A stretch of DNA of 64,000 nucleotides, taken from positions 1,116,001 to 1,180,000 of the forward strand of contig JAGVRJ010000003.1 in the NCBI GenBank assembly GCA_019059635.1, read 5' to 3'. Below, piece after piece: positions 33,823 through 43,520 of the stretch. Position 1 is the first letter of the stretch. Each line of letters starts with the position of its first letter. A program made the position numbers and the translations under genes. Source of the stretch: Proales similis (Eukaryota > Rotifera > Eurotatoria > Ploima > Proalidae). The notes beneath the pieces are model-generated. The model worked only from the letters and a program-made list of their open reading frames with translations. It made no database searches and had not been told where the DNA came from.

Positions 33823-34140
33823 TTAGGCGCGCGAACTGATTATGTGGTCGGAGTTGAAGTAAACCACAGAGATGGTTATGTCGTCTCTGATGCTGCGGGG
33901 CATGTCCGCACGCAAGTAGTTGGACAGCTGAATATGGTCGTTGCCGAGCGCGTTTCTGATTAGATGAGTGGCCGAGTTCTTGTCGATGGGCTGGAGTGAA
34001 ATGGAAACTCGTCGTTTGGTCAGGTCTTCAAAGAGCTCACGCAAGTGAATCGAGCCGTCTGTAGGCAGTTTGTAGGGCTCGTAGCTCTGCTGCCCGTTCA
34101 AATGGTTGCCGATGAGCTGAATGTTTCTTCTATTTGCCAT
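33823..34140 (-). pseudogene. Truncated PDH phosphatase copy fused to zinc-finger 3' flank
   Basis: Bases 33823-34119 repeat the last part of the PDP coding sequence (46524 to about 46822) with no difference that I can see. The homology stops in mid-exon at 34119-34121, where sequence from the zinc-finger 3' flank begins. Translation stays open: seven new residues (MANRRNI) from the flank lead straight into about 98 PDP residues, from IQLIGNHLNG to the C-terminus. The piece keeps the final RDDITISVV metal-site Asp but lacks DGHGG and ATDGLWD, so it cannot be an active phosphatase. A matching AATAAA (minus strand, 33700-33705) is retained. Most likely a duplication relic; expression is not excluded. 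Confidence 0.85.
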
Positions 34141-34585
34141 TGTTGCGTTGAGATGGTTAATAAGTCAAGATTGTAGCTCAAGTTACTTTGAAGATAACAT
34201 CATCATTCGTATCCTTCTTTCCTCCTATTCTAGCTCCAGCTTGTAACTTTTAAACATCCGATTTGTGTGTGTGTGTCTCTCTCTCACCGTCTTTCCCGCT
34301 CGGTTCCTTCCTCTCCTCAATCAAAATATGTACATACTTCCTTGTGAGTTAGGGGCCATGTCGCTCTGGCCATACTTCTTGTTTTCACTTCTTTACCATC
34401 TGTTGCCTATTTTATTTTAGTTTGTGCCTGTTTCCTAGCGAGTGTGTGTGAGAGTGTATTTGGTTTATTGACTGCTTTTTTTTCTTTCGTCATTTTGTTC
34501 TTTTTATTATTAAATATGAAGGGAAAATCGAAAAGAATAAAGCTTTCGAAAAGAAAGAATCAGCGTTTAAAATAAGAATCTACTG
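34120..34585 (+). repeat. Duplicate of the zinc-finger 3' flank segment
   Basis: A 466-bp copy of 27159-27624 with no visible differences. It adjoins the truncated PDP fragment and precedes the broken receptor copy C, exactly as the original precedes copy A. It marks the junction of a tandem duplication. Confidence 0.85.
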
Positions 34586-34722
34586 GGAAAAGGGCAAGCA
34601 AGGTATAAACGAAGGCCAAGACAATAAAGAATTGTGGATAAATAATTCACCAGATTAAAGTAACATGTGCTGGTGTTTATAGACCAAACGACAATATGGA
34701 TTGCCTGTAAGAAAGCTGATTT

Positions 34723-36762
34723 CTAATTGAACAAGAGCCTGAGAGAAGCAAGGAAATTGCCGTCGAACTTAAACAGCAGGCAAAAGTTCAATAGCCCACT
34801 CAGAGAGTAAAAGAATTGTGAAATATCGTAGAAGTTACGGCAGAGTGAAGAGGTTGGTTCACTTGTAAAAATACACAAGTCACTAGTTTGAGAAAAAATA
34901 CTGTGCTGGTACTTGTACAAGTCGGCAAATAGTTCAGGCGCCCTAAGAATCCCAGTTAAAACGCCGTTAATGATGATCATCCTGCTCGTGTTCTCAATAG
35001 ACTGCTCAATTTTTTTGTTCTGGCCGAGAATTTTACTTCGCTTGGAAGCGTTGGCCACTTGGATTCGGTAGCATTTATAATCGACGTAGAGGATGATGAT
35101 GTTGGCCAAAATGTCATTGAAGAGCTGATTGACCGCAAACAGAAAAGACAGAATGATGTTTGGTTGGTAGCCATCGCCAAAGTAGTCCATAATGTAAAAG
35201 AACCCTTTTTTAACGAAGAAGTTGATCAGATTGAGTCGCTCGTTGACGAACAGTTTGACGGAGCTCAGAATGAGCGAACTGAAAATAATTGCAGCAAACA
35301 TCCTTTTGGGTTTCATTTTCTGAAAGAGACGCAGCAGCCTTGAATTGGTCTTGTCTTTGTTGATCAGGAATCGATGAAGGGAGAAGGCGATCATGGTGAG
35401 GTTGGAGCAGAGTTTGGCCGCGTTGCCCAAGAAGCTCTGGCCCAGAAGGTAGAACAGTCGAGGCGCGTCGTTGATGAACAGACTATTGCAGAATATGCCA
35501 TTCGGGGCCGCTATGCACTCGATGAGCGGCTGAAGGCCGAACAACACACTGAGGACCACGTGGCACATGGAGTTGAATCCGATGTTCTCGTACATGTAGA
35601 TGGATTTCTTGGGCAGCTTGAGTCTGTGCATGCGGCGAATGACCAGAAATGTGAGAATATTGATGATGAATATGACCAAACAGAAAAAGAGCTGCATGAT
35701 GACCACAAGGATGTACTTGACCATGAGCACAGAATGCACTATTTCGACTTGAGATAGTCCTGCGCGTGTCTCTTGAATGGGCCGAATCGTCTGAAATTTG
35801 CACAGGCTAAGCCTGTAGTCGAATTTGCAAGAGTTTATCTTTTCCTTAATATCATGGCAGAAATTATTGGAATCCCACTTGTAGTCGCCTCCAAAGGAAT
35901 TATTCACTTTCAAGTGGGCATAATTTTGTAATAGCCAGAGGATTGAGCAAGTACATCGTAAAAATTCGTAAGAGCCGATGTGAAAGAAGTACTTGGTCTG
36001 GTTTACGGGGTAGGTTGCGAAGAGGCAGAAGTCGCTGTCGGCAAAATGGTAGGCTGCTCTTCTGGTCTGCTATAGTTTAGCCTTGACAGCCAGTCCGGGT
36101 TGTTGAAGAAGAATTCCCGCGGATTCTGCAGAAGCAGTTTCACATTGACGTCTATTTGGCTTAGAGCACTTGGTTCTATTCGCTTTATTACGCCCCAGAT
36201 TTTGTGTAAAGTATTTCAAATAGCTTTGGTAGAGTATTAGTGGACACCAATTAAGCTGATAGGTATTAAATTGCTCAAATTCAATGCCGAATCCGTTGAA
36301 CGGTCCAGGTTCGCTTGTATCAATCTCGTTTAGCCTACAGCTCTCTATCTCTTTGCCATTCGAATAGGTCTTCATTGAACCATATTGGAAAAAAATTGAT
36401 TTGTCTATTATCTTTTTACCCAGTTTGTTCGGGGAGAAATTATAGTCGATTGCTTGAAAACCCGCTATGTGAACTTCACCAAAAACGTAATTTTTGAGTT
36501 CAAACGATGCATTTAAAACCATTTTTTCAGACGGGAAGAATAAACCCAGCCAATCGAATTCAATAAGGCCTAAATTGTCTGTGTCTTTATACTCTCTATA
36601 GTCAATCACTTTACTTCCAGTTAAATTTGTTAGCTCCATATCGGTTGAAGACCAAATTTGGCAGCACAATACTATTCTTTTTCCATAGAAAAATTCGATG
36701 CAAGGGCTAGAGCCAGCATTGTTCCAGAGACTCAACCATAAAAGTAAGAATATAGGACTCAT
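34723..36762 (-). pseudogene. Chimeric, broken 7TM receptor, copy C
   Basis: The 5' half (36762 down to about 36210) is nearly identical to copy A, including signal peptide, ectodomain start and upstream TATTTAAA at 36815-36822. At about 36210 it jumps to sequence like copy B (the IWGV block), losing roughly 60 codons and the frame. A second deletion at about 36050, between the NYSRPEEQ and YHFADSD blocks, puts the frame back. The out-of-frame stretch between them contains a TAG at 36070-36072 (minus strand). From about 36069 to 34723 the frame is open, including the end of the ectodomain and all seven membrane segments. All other copies are single-exon, so rescue by splicing is not expected. 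Very probably a pseudogene made by recombination between paralogues. Confidence 0.75.
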
Positions 36763-37299
36763 AATTTTTTCTAATAATGAAATCAATTTCAGATTTTAAA
36801 CGTATTCGGCGGCGTTTAAATAGTATGAAATGGCGACCGTAATAATGTACTTTCTAGGCATTGATCGATGCCTTATTTTTCTTTTGTTTTATTACGGCTT
36901 AGATTAAAGACGGAAACCGACTTAACATCCAATGCGGTTTATATCTTTTGCTTTATAGTGTAACATTTTGACACTATTAGTGTTAAAGTGAAATAAGAGA
37001 TATTTTAGTAAAATCAAGCGTCACAAGGAATGATCTCGAGCTGGACCAGAAAATTTTTATTGATTATATGATTATTGATCTAAACAATTCTTATTGATTA
37101 TTTACTAAAGCACATCATACTCGTTTTCTTCTTTTCTTCGTCCCTTAGCGTCACATTCCATTTCAACTATCGAATGCCAAATTAAAACCAAAACAGTCAA
37201 AACTAAGAATCTTAATTATCAGATGCAAGGTTTCGCAGTGGCATTTTTCCAAATCCTGAACCAAAGAAGAAAAAATATGCCATTTATTACTTATTTTGC

Positions 37300-37441
37300 G
37301 CCGTTCCCTCTGCTCCTCAATCAGAATGTGTACTTACTTCCTTGTGGGTTAGGGGCCATGTCGCTCTAGCCATACTTCTTGTCTTCACTTCTTTACCATC
37401 TGTTGCCTATTTTATTTTAGTTTGTGTCTGTTTCCTAGCAA
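37300..37441 (+). repeat. Diverged third copy of the middle of the zinc-finger 3' flank segment
   Basis: Resembles about 27345-27481, with several base changes (for example GTGTACTTAC for ATGTACATAC). Next to it, 37459-37610 resembles 34588-34745, so the spacers downstream of copies C and D share ancestry. This implies an older duplication than the 34120-34585 copy. Confidence 0.65.
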
Positions 37442-37570
37442 GCGGGCTAGGGTTTCAAGGGCAAGCAAGGTATAAACGAAGGCCAATACAGTGAGGAATT
37501 GTGAATAAACAATTCACCAGAGTAAATTAACATGTTGTTGGCGTTAAAATACCAAACGACAATATGAAAT

Positions 37571-39868
37571 CTAATTGGACAAGAGCCTGAGAGAAGCAAG
37601 GAAATTGCCGTCGAACTTAAACAGCAGGCAAAAGTTCAATAGGCCACTAAGCGAGTAAAAGAATTGAGAGATATCGAAAAAGTTAAGGCAAAGCGAAGAA
37701 GTTGGCCCACTTGTGAAATAACACAAATCAGCATTAAAAGCAAACAGACTGTGTTGAAACTTGTAAAAGTCGGCGAGTAGCTCAGGCGCCCTCAGAAAGG
37801 CGGTCAGAACGCCGTTGATAATGATCATCCTGTTGGTATTCTGAATCGCCTCCTCCATCTTCTTGTTTTGGCCGAGAATTTTATTACGCTTTGTAGAGTT
37901 GGTTACTTGTAGTTGGTAGCATTTATAATCGATGTAGAGGATGATGAAGATCGCCAGTATATCGTTGAAGAGCTGATTGATTAAAAATAATAATGTCAAA
38001 AAAATATTTTCACGATCATCTTCAAATTTGGCCAAAATATACAGGAAATCCTTTTTGGTAAAGAAATTGATCAGATTGAGTCGCTCGTTGACGAACAGTT
38101 TGACGGAGCTGAGTATGAGAGAACTGAAAATGATTGCAGCAAACATCTTTTTGGGTTTCATATTCTGAAAGAGACGCAGCAGCCTTGAATTGGTCTTGTC
38201 TTTGTTGATCAGATATCGATGAAGGGAGAAGGCGATCATGGTGAGGTTGGAGCAGAGTTTGGCCGCGTTGCCCAAGAAGCTTTGGCCCAGAAGGTAGAAC
38301 AGTCGAGGCGCGTCGTTGATGAACAGACTATTGCAGAATATGCCATTCGGGGCCGCTATGCACTCGATGAGCGGCTGAAGGCCGAACAACACACTGAGGA
38401 CCACGTGGCACATGGAGTTGAATCCGATGTTCTCGTACATGTAGATGGATTTCTTGGGCAGCTTGAGTCTTCGCATGCGGCGAATGACCAGAAATGTGAG
38501 AATATTGAGCACGAATATGACTAGACAGAAAAAGGGCTGCATGATGACCACAAGAGCGTACTTGACCATGAGCACAGAATGCACAATTTCGATCGTGAAG
38601 GCACCTGTGCGTGTTTCATGAATGGGCCGAATAGTCTGTATCTTGCAAAGACTCAGCCTGTAGTCGAATTTGCAAGAGTTTATCTTTTCCTTAATATCAT
38701 GGCAGAAATTGTCAGAATCCCACTGGTAAAAGTCATCCCAAGGTCTCTCTGTATTCAAGTGTTGCGAATTCTGAAGGAGCCAGACGATTGTGCAAGTGCA
38801 CCCTAAATTTATGAACGAGCCAATATGAAAGAAGTATTTGGTTTGATTAACCGGGTATTTGGCGAAAAGACAAAAGTCAGCATTTACATACTGATAGAAC
38901 GCATTCTTGTTGCTAGTGTATAGATCATAATTCAATAGGGACTTAGTATAGGGCTCATTCTGGTAAATTCCGATGACGCGCTGCTCTTGTGGCTTGCTGT
39001 AGTTGAGCATCGAAAGCCAGTCGGGGTTGTTACAGAAAAATTCTCTCGGATTCTCGACTGTCAGAGAGATATGGACGTCTATTTGTGTAAGAGCATCCGG
39101 GTAGATGCGCTTTATTGTTCCCCAAATGTAATAACCCACAGATCTCGCAAGAACTTGAGCAGATAAAAGCTCCTTGGTTATCTGTAGCTGATAGCTCATC
39201 TTTGTTTTGAATGTTACGATTTCAACTGAAAAACTACCATTTACTTCATCAACTGTTTGAAATGAAAACAAATTTCGTTTGACCAGGGAATCTGTCAGGC
39301 CATCGATTTCGAGATAAAATAAATAACTTTGGTACAATATAAGCGGGCACCAGGCAAGTTCATAACTAGTATAAGGTCCAAAGTTGGTCGTAACACCATT
39401 CAACGGTCCAGGTTTGCTCCTATCGATTTCATTCAGACTGCAGTTTTTTATTTCTCTGCTGTTCGAGTAGGTTTTCATCGAGCCGTAATTTAGATAAAAA
39501 TGGTCCAAATTTGAGTTTCGTCCTTGTTTGTTCGGGGAAAAATTGTAGTCTATGCCGTGAGCTCCTTCGATCAAGAGTTGTTCAAAATTGTTCTCTTTCA
39601 GTTCGAAAGATGCATTCAATATAAGACCGCCAGACAGAAAAAATAATCCCAGCCAATTATTGTGAATTTCATCAAAAAACTCCTTTTCTGAATATTCCTT
39701 AAAATCAATCACTTGTGATTCGTTGAAATCTGTCAAATTCATATCAGAGTAAGACCGAATTTTACAGAAATATGCTTCAGTGTCTCTGTAGAAAAGTTGG
39801 GTGCACGAGAAAGCAGAGGCATCATTGACAAGGCTGAGCCAAAGAAGGAAAAATGACGCTTTTATCAT
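37571..39868 (-). CDS. 7TM receptor with large ectodomain, copy D
   Basis: An intronless 765-residue family member. It has a signal peptide (MIKASFFLLWLSLV), an ectodomain with the REFFCNNPDWLSMLNYSKP and YPVNQTKYFFHIGS blocks, and seven membrane segments with SLHRY after the third. A patch at about residues 75-115 (GGLILNASFELKENNFEQ and on) is shared almost exactly with copy E but not with A, B or F, while other ectodomain patches differ strongly. TATTTAAA (minus) at 39928-39935 lies about 60 bases upstream of the ATG. Confidence 0.8.
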   Translation of the reverse strand: MIKASFFLLWLSLVNDASAFSCTQLFYRDTEAYFCKIRSYSDMNLTDFNESQVIDFKEYSEKEFFDEIHNNWLGLFFLSGGLILNASFELKENNFEQLLIEGAHGIDYNFSPNKQGRNSNLDHFYLNYGSMKTYSNSREIKNCSLNEIDRSKPGPLNGVTTNFGPYTSYELAWCPLILYQSYLFYLEIDGLTDSLVKRNLFSFQTVDEVNGSFSVEIVTFKTKMSYQLQITKELLSAQVLARSVGYYIWGTIKRIYPDALTQIDVHISLTVENPREFFCNNPDWLSMLNYSKPQEQRVIGIYQNEPYTKSLLNYDLYTSNKNAFYQYVNADFCLFAKYPVNQTKYFFHIGSFINLGCTCTIVWLLQNSQHLNTERPWDDFYQWDSDNFCHDIKEKINSCKFDYRLSLCKIQTIRPIHETRTGAFTIEIVHSVLMVKYALVVIMQPFFCLVIFVLNILTFLVIRRMRRLKLPKKSIYMYENIGFNSMCHVVLSVLFGLQPLIECIAAPNGIFCNSLFINDAPRLFYLLGQSFLGNAAKLCSNLTMIAFSLHRYLINKDKTNSRLLRLFQNMKPKKMFAAIIFSSLILSSVKLFVNERLNLINFFTKKDFLYILAKFEDDRENIFLTLLFLINQLFNDILAIFIILYIDYKCYQLQVTNSTKRNKILGQNKKMEEAIQNTNRMIIINGVLTAFLRAPELLADFYKFQHSLFAFNADLCYFTSGPTSSLCLNFFDISQFFYSLSGLLNFCLLFKFDGNFLASLRLLSN

Positions 39869-39927
39869 TTTTCAAAGCAGGCGATCGTTTTCAAAACTGC
39901 ATGTATCTAAGGGCGAATGCTGTCTCA

Positions 39928-39935
39928 TTTAAATA
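39928..39935 (-). promoter_or_regulatory. TATA box (TATTTAAA) of receptor copy D
   Basis: Minus-strand TATTTAAA 60-67 bases upstream of the ATG at 39868, the same element as in copies A, B, C and F. Confidence 0.55.
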
Positions 39936-40260
39936 GCATAAAAAGGCAACAAAAAAATGACGCCTAAATCGAAAATTGGATTATGTGCGAGAAAAGCCTC
40001 TTTTAATTCATCTGATTAATTTTGATGTGAGAATATCAAAAAAATGAGTTGCTCGTTTTTTCACAACGAGAACATGAGCGAAAACAAATTTTCAGTACGG
40101 TAATGTTCATTTCTTTAGGTAAATGGTATTAAAAGAGAAAGATTATGGTCTGATATTTGAGAAAAATGATGCATTTATCAGAATTTAGAGGCCTGGGCAA
40201 AAATTTTTCCTACATAATGTTTTTCATTGATTGCCATTCTGTTCCCGTCAATTCACTGAC

Positions 40261-42555
40261 TCAGAAAATGCGCCTGAAAGAGATTTCGAAATCCCGATCA
40301 TACCTTATGAGCAGGCAAAAGTTTAATAGGCCACTCAGAGAGTAAAAGAATTGCGAAATATCATAAATATTGCGGCAAACTGAAGAAATCTGTTCGTTTG
40401 TGAAAATACACAAGTCAGTTGTCCGAGAGAACAGATTGTGTTGAAACTTGTAAAAGTCGGCGAGTAGCTCAGGCGCCCTCAGAAAGGCGGTCAGAACGCC
40501 GTTGATGATGATCATCCTGCTTGTGTTTTCAAAAGACTGCTCAATTTTCTGGTTCTGGCCGAGAATTTTACTTCGCTTGGAAGTGTTGGCCACTTGGATT
40601 CGGTAGCATTTATAATCGATGTAGAGGATGATGATGTTAGCTAAAATGTCATTGAAGAGTTGATTGACCCCAAAAAGAAAAGACAGAATAAAATTTGGCC
40701 TGTAACCGTCGCCAAACGGGTCGACCAGATAGAGAAAGTCTTTTTTAATAAAGAAGTTGATCAGATTGAGTCGCTCGTTGACGAACAGTTTGACGGAGCT
40801 CAGAATGAGCGAACCGAAAATAATTGCAGCAAACATCTTTTTGGGTTTAATATTCTGAAAGAGACGCAGCAGCCTTGAATTGGTCTTGTCTTTGTTGATC
40901 AGATATCGATGAAGGGAGAAGGCGATCATGGTGAGGTTGGAGCAGAGTTTGGCCGCGTTGCCCAAGAAGCTCATGCCCAGAAGGTAGAAGAGTCGAGGCG
41001 CGTCGTTGATGAACAGACTATTGCAGAATATGCCATTCGGGGCCGCTATGCACTCAATGAGCGGCTGAAGGCCGAACAACACACTGAGGACCACGTGGCA
41101 CATGGAGTTGAATCCGATGTTCTCGTACATGTAGATGGATTTCTTGGGCAGCCTGAGTCTGTGCATGCGGCGAATGACCAGAAATGTGAGAATATTGATG
41201 ATGAATATGACTAGACAGAAAAAGGGCTGCATGATGACCACAAGAGCGTACTTGACCATGAGCACAGAATGCACAATTTCCACCAAAGAGGGACCTGCGC
41301 CTGTCTCATGAATATACCGAATGCTCTGTACCTTGCAAAGACTCAGCTTGTGTTCAAATTTGCACAATTTATGTCTGGATTCAAGATCAGAACAGAATCT
41401 GTTTGAGTCCAACGGATAATAGTCATTCCATGGTATTTCTATACGCAATTGGGCATAATTTTGTAATAGCCAGACGATTGTGCAAGTGCAATCAAGAAAT
41501 TTGTACGAGCCGATGTGAAAGAAGTATTTGGTTTGATTTACCGGGTAATTTGCGAAAAGACAAAAGTCACGGTCAGCAAAATGATAGAACTTTTTCATAT
41601 GCTCACTGAATGTATCCTTGTTTAATCTAGTCAAATCTTGCTGCTCATTTTGGTACAGACCGATAAAGCGCTGCTCTTGTGGCTTGCTGTAGTTGAGCAT
41701 CGAAAGCCAGTCGGGGTTGTTACAGAAAAATTCTCTCGGATTTGCCATTATGAGTTGAAAATTCGTGTCAATTTGTCTAAGAGTATCAGGATCAATTCGC
41801 CGGACAACTCCCCAGATATATATCTTTTTGGACAATGCGACAACTTGAGGTGATAAAAGCTCCCTAGTTACATGCAGCTGATAGACGTCGTAGACCTTGA
41901 ATATTTCGAATTGAACCCAAAAACTGCCAGCTGTATCATTCACAGTTCTAAATGAAAACAAGTTTCGCTTGATCAAAGAATCGACCTGGCCATTCATTTT
42001 GAAAATATCTATATTACTTTGGTATAATAACAGTGGACACCAGAACGGTTCATAACGGGTGAATGGCTCAAAAAATATACTCAAACCATCGAATGGCCCA
42101 GGTTGGTTCGTATCAATTTCATTCAGGCTGCAGTCTTTTATTTCTCTGCTGTTCGAGTAGGTTTGCACCAATGAACCATAATTGAAATAAATTTCTTTCA
42201 AGGTTGGATTTCGTCTTTGTTTGTTCGGGGAAAAATTGTAGTCTATGCCGTGAGCTCCTTCGATCAAGAGTTGTTCAAAATTGTTCTCTTTCAGTTCAAA
42301 AGATGCATTCAAAATAAGACCGCCAGACAGAAAGTGTAATCGGAGCCGATTAGTTTGGTAAAAATACGTAATCAATCTATATTCCCGATAATCAATTATT
42401 TTACTTATATTAAGTTCTGTCAGCTTCATATCCGTATAGGTGAGAATTTCACAAATAATTTCTTCGTTTGCTGCTTTGTAGAATAGGATACAAGTACTAG
42501 CAAAGAGATGACTGCATTGGCTAAACCATACAAGCCAAAGTAGCGCATTTATCAT
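40261..42555 (-). CDS. 7TM receptor with large ectodomain, copy E
   Basis: Intronless, 764 residues, same plan as copy A: signal peptide, ectodomain with REFFCNNPDWLSMLNYSKP, seven membrane segments with SLHRY. The ectodomain is a mosaic, with a D-like patch near residues 75-115 but divergent sequence around it. The C-terminus (SFRRIF) differs from the other copies. It lacks the TATTTAAA seen in the others; a TATATTTT at about 42588-42595 on the minus strand may replace it. Downstream and upstream spacers look unrelated to those of the other copies. Confidence 0.8.
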   Translation of the reverse strand: MINALLWLVWFSQCSHLFASTCILFYKAANEEIICEILTYTDMKLTELNISKIIDYREYRLITYFYQTNRLRLHFLSGGLILNASFELKENNFEQLLIEGAHGIDYNFSPNKQRRNPTLKEIYFNYGSLVQTYSNSREIKDCSLNEIDTNQPGPFDGLSIFFEPFTRYEPFWCPLLLYQSNIDIFKMNGQVDSLIKRNLFSFRTVNDTAGSFWVQFEIFKVYDVYQLHVTRELLSPQVVALSKKIYIWGVVRRIDPDTLRQIDTNFQLIMANPREFFCNNPDWLSMLNYSKPQEQRFIGLYQNEQQDLTRLNKDTFSEHMKKFYHFADRDFCLFANYPVNQTKYFFHIGSYKFLDCTCTIVWLLQNYAQLRIEIPWNDYYPLDSNRFCSDLESRHKLCKFEHKLSLCKVQSIRYIHETGAGPSLVEIVHSVLMVKYALVVIMQPFFCLVIFIINILTFLVIRRMHRLRLPKKSIYMYENIGFNSMCHVVLSVLFGLQPLIECIAAPNGIFCNSLFINDAPRLFYLLGMSFLGNAAKLCSNLTMIAFSLHRYLINKDKTNSRLLRLFQNIKPKKMFAAIIFGSLILSSVKLFVNERLNLINFFIKKDFLYLVDPFGDGYRPNFILSFLFGVNQLFNDILANIIILYIDYKCYRIQVANTSKRSKILGQNQKIEQSFENTSRMIIINGVLTAFLRAPELLADFYKFQHNLFSRTTDLCIFTNEQISSVCRNIYDISQFFYSLSGLLNFCLLIRYDRDFEISFRRIF

Positions 42556-43520
42556 TTTTTCTGACCTAAACTATAGTTCATTGCATCAAAATATACCGGT
42601 CAGAAGAAGTTAATTTTCAACCTGAATTTGAACTTCGTTCCTAATTATTTCCTTTTTATACACGATCGGCAACAGGCTTCCTTCAATATTTTCTATCTAT
42701 TTATTCAATGACATGATGATGAATATTATGAATTATCTGAATTTACAGTCCAAGAAGATCAATGAGCATGCTTCAAAACAATAAATGTCTTTCTTGAACC
42801 AAAAACAAGCCGGCATTATTGTGGCTGATTCATTTCACTTCAAAGCTTATTTTTTATAATTAGATATAATAGAAACCCGAGAATAAGGCTTCGCAGATCT
42901 GAAAGGTGTAAGAATGAGATGATGGTTTACGATTTCAAAATAGCTGAAAGCACGCTGCTGGATTGGATCGAATTGAAGAAAAATATTGCTGGTTCATGGC
43001 TTTTACGAAACGCTTGCGTATTTAAAATTCTGACGAATGGACATTAAGAATTATTCAAGTGAGAATGAAGAATACAGAAAATAGAAAATTCTTAATTTCA
43101 ACCTATTGTTTTTTAATACTGACGTGCACTAAATTCGATTTCAAACATCCTAAAGAAGTTTTAAGAAACTTAGTTAATTTTTAATGAACGATATTCTCAC
43201 TTTCGTTGCCTGATTCTAGAATCGGAAAAATTCTAACTTGGGGCAGTACATATATAAATATAGCATATATGCTATTAATCAAAAATCATGATTTTTAAGA
43301 AATGCACTAGAAAAAGGCAAAACAGTCCATTTTTTTATATTGGTTGTCAACTAAGAAACGTAAAATACTCGTTCTCTGCTTGTCTCTGTCACTCGATTTT
43401 CCGAATTCAAAAGCTTTTTAAATTTTTTTTTTCTTTTATTAAGAAAGATTGATGAAACTGAAGCTCAGGGTTTCGATCGATGCTTGTCCAACTTGTAAAT
43501 TTGAAAATAAAAGATTAATT
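42556..43520. other. Spacer between receptors E and F
   Basis: About 960 bp of AT-rich sequence without a supported gene. From about 43436 it resembles 30713 onward (GATTGATGAAACTGAAGCTCAGGG and its counterpart), which marks the edge of the B/F duplication. The rest holds the E upstream region. Confidence 0.55.
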
